Source: a virus. From it: a stretch of DNA of 24,169 nucleotides. The position numbers and the translations under genes were made by a program. The DNA lies in the IMG/VR virus record IMGVR_UViG_3300037584_001452, positions 1 to 24,169 of that record, one strand, 5' to 3'. The notes under the pieces were generated by a model. The model had not been told where the DNA came from. It ran no database searches and worked only from the letters and a program-made list of their open reading frames with translations. Shown here piece after piece: positions 23,903-24,169 of this stretch. The first letter of the stretch is position 1; the number at the start of each line of letters is the position of its first letter.

Positions 23903-24169
23903 CTATTTACTTTTTAGTTCTTCTATTTCTGCTTTTAGTTCTTGTATTGATTTTACTAACAATGGTACTATTTTGGAATAATCTACACCTTGCATTTCTT
24001 CTGCATCCTTTTCTTCTGTTACAGCTTGTGGTAAAACCTCTTGCAGTTCGTGTGCTATTACACCATAAGACCTACTGTCATCTGATTTCCATTTAAAGTC
24101 ATAAACAAGTATTTTAGAAATCATATCTAATCCTACAAAGTCTTTTAAATCTTCTTTTAATCTATAATC
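23903..24169 (-). CDS. Tail fibre/spike C-terminus with S74 intramolecular chaperone (partial)
   Basis: Only the last 88 codons are in the window; the N-terminus lies beyond the right edge. The frame is open to the edge, so the internal Met at 24124 is not the true start. Visible motifs: DYRLKEDLKDFVG (first residues), YDFKWKSDDSRSYGVIAHEL (about 23-42), LPQAVTEE, VDYSKIVPLLVKSIQELKAE and a terminal coiled coil. This is the signature of the endosialidase-type chaperone domain (peptidase S74): it trimerises the fibre and then cuts itself off. The catalytic Ser, normally just before the D-x-RLK, would be one residue outside the window. Confidence 0.85.
   Translation of the reverse strand, partial: DYRLKEDLKDFVGLDMISKILVYDFKWKSDDSRSYGVIAHELQEVLPQAVTEEKDAEEMQGVDYSKIVPLLVKSIQELKAEIEELKSK

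Noticed and set aside
1-24169. tRNA genes, CRISPR arrays, insertion sequences or attachment sites
   Set aside because: Searched by eye on both strands; nothing supports any of them, and coding density leaves little room.

Overview
The window is a single block of phage late (virion and packaging) genes. Every gene I can support lies on the minus strand, so transcription runs from right (24169) to left (1). Genes are packed end to end, with start/stop overlaps of 1-68 bases and gaps that are mostly under 80 bases. There are no tRNAs, integrase or transposase genes, CRISPR arrays or host metabolic genes. DNA is AT-rich (many 60-base lines are only 22-30% G+C). I see no clear Shine-Dalgarno (GGAGG-type) sequence upstream of any start codon; the leaders are A/T-only. 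That, together with the AT-richness and the gene set, points to a tailed, probably podovirus-like phage of a marine Bacteroidota (flavobacterial) host, perhaps distantly related to crAss-like phages. The host is an inference, not something the sequence proves.

Layout in order of transcription: (1) the last 88 codons of a tail fibre/spike ending in an S74-type intramolecular chaperone; (2) three small genes: a coiled-coil protein, a 75-aa conserved-looking protein and a 205-aa protein built from two tandem GroES-like halves; (3) a 91-aa protein in the small-terminase position, then the large terminase; (4) portal, scaffold and major capsid protein, closed by a hairpin terminator with a UUCG loop; (5) a 273-aa head/neck protein of unknown role, followed by a GNRA-loop hairpin; (6) two ring/adaptor-type connector proteins; (7) two proteins that look like the parts of a tail nozzle ('muzzle'), 1440 and 496 aa; (8) a 219-aa glycine-zipper/coiled-coil protein and a 367-aa unknown, both likely internal or ejected virion proteins; (9) a giant protein (at least 1545 codons, running off the left edge) in which a sigma-70 region-2-like segment, a PD-(D/E)XK-like nuclease core and a HAD phosphatase domain can be read in order.

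The genes make a coherent programme. The terminase pair fills a procapsid made by portal, scaffold and capsid protein. The GroES-like protein may help fold them. The connector and nozzle proteins close the head. The last three genes probably provide cargo that enters the cell with the DNA.

The points most worth a second look are: the abrupt GC-rich patch covering the ATPase core of the large terminase; the multi-enzyme giant protein at the end of the operon; the duplicated GroES fold; a 22-base identical leader before the scaffold and the 273-aa gene; and two tetraloop hairpins either side of the 273-aa gene.
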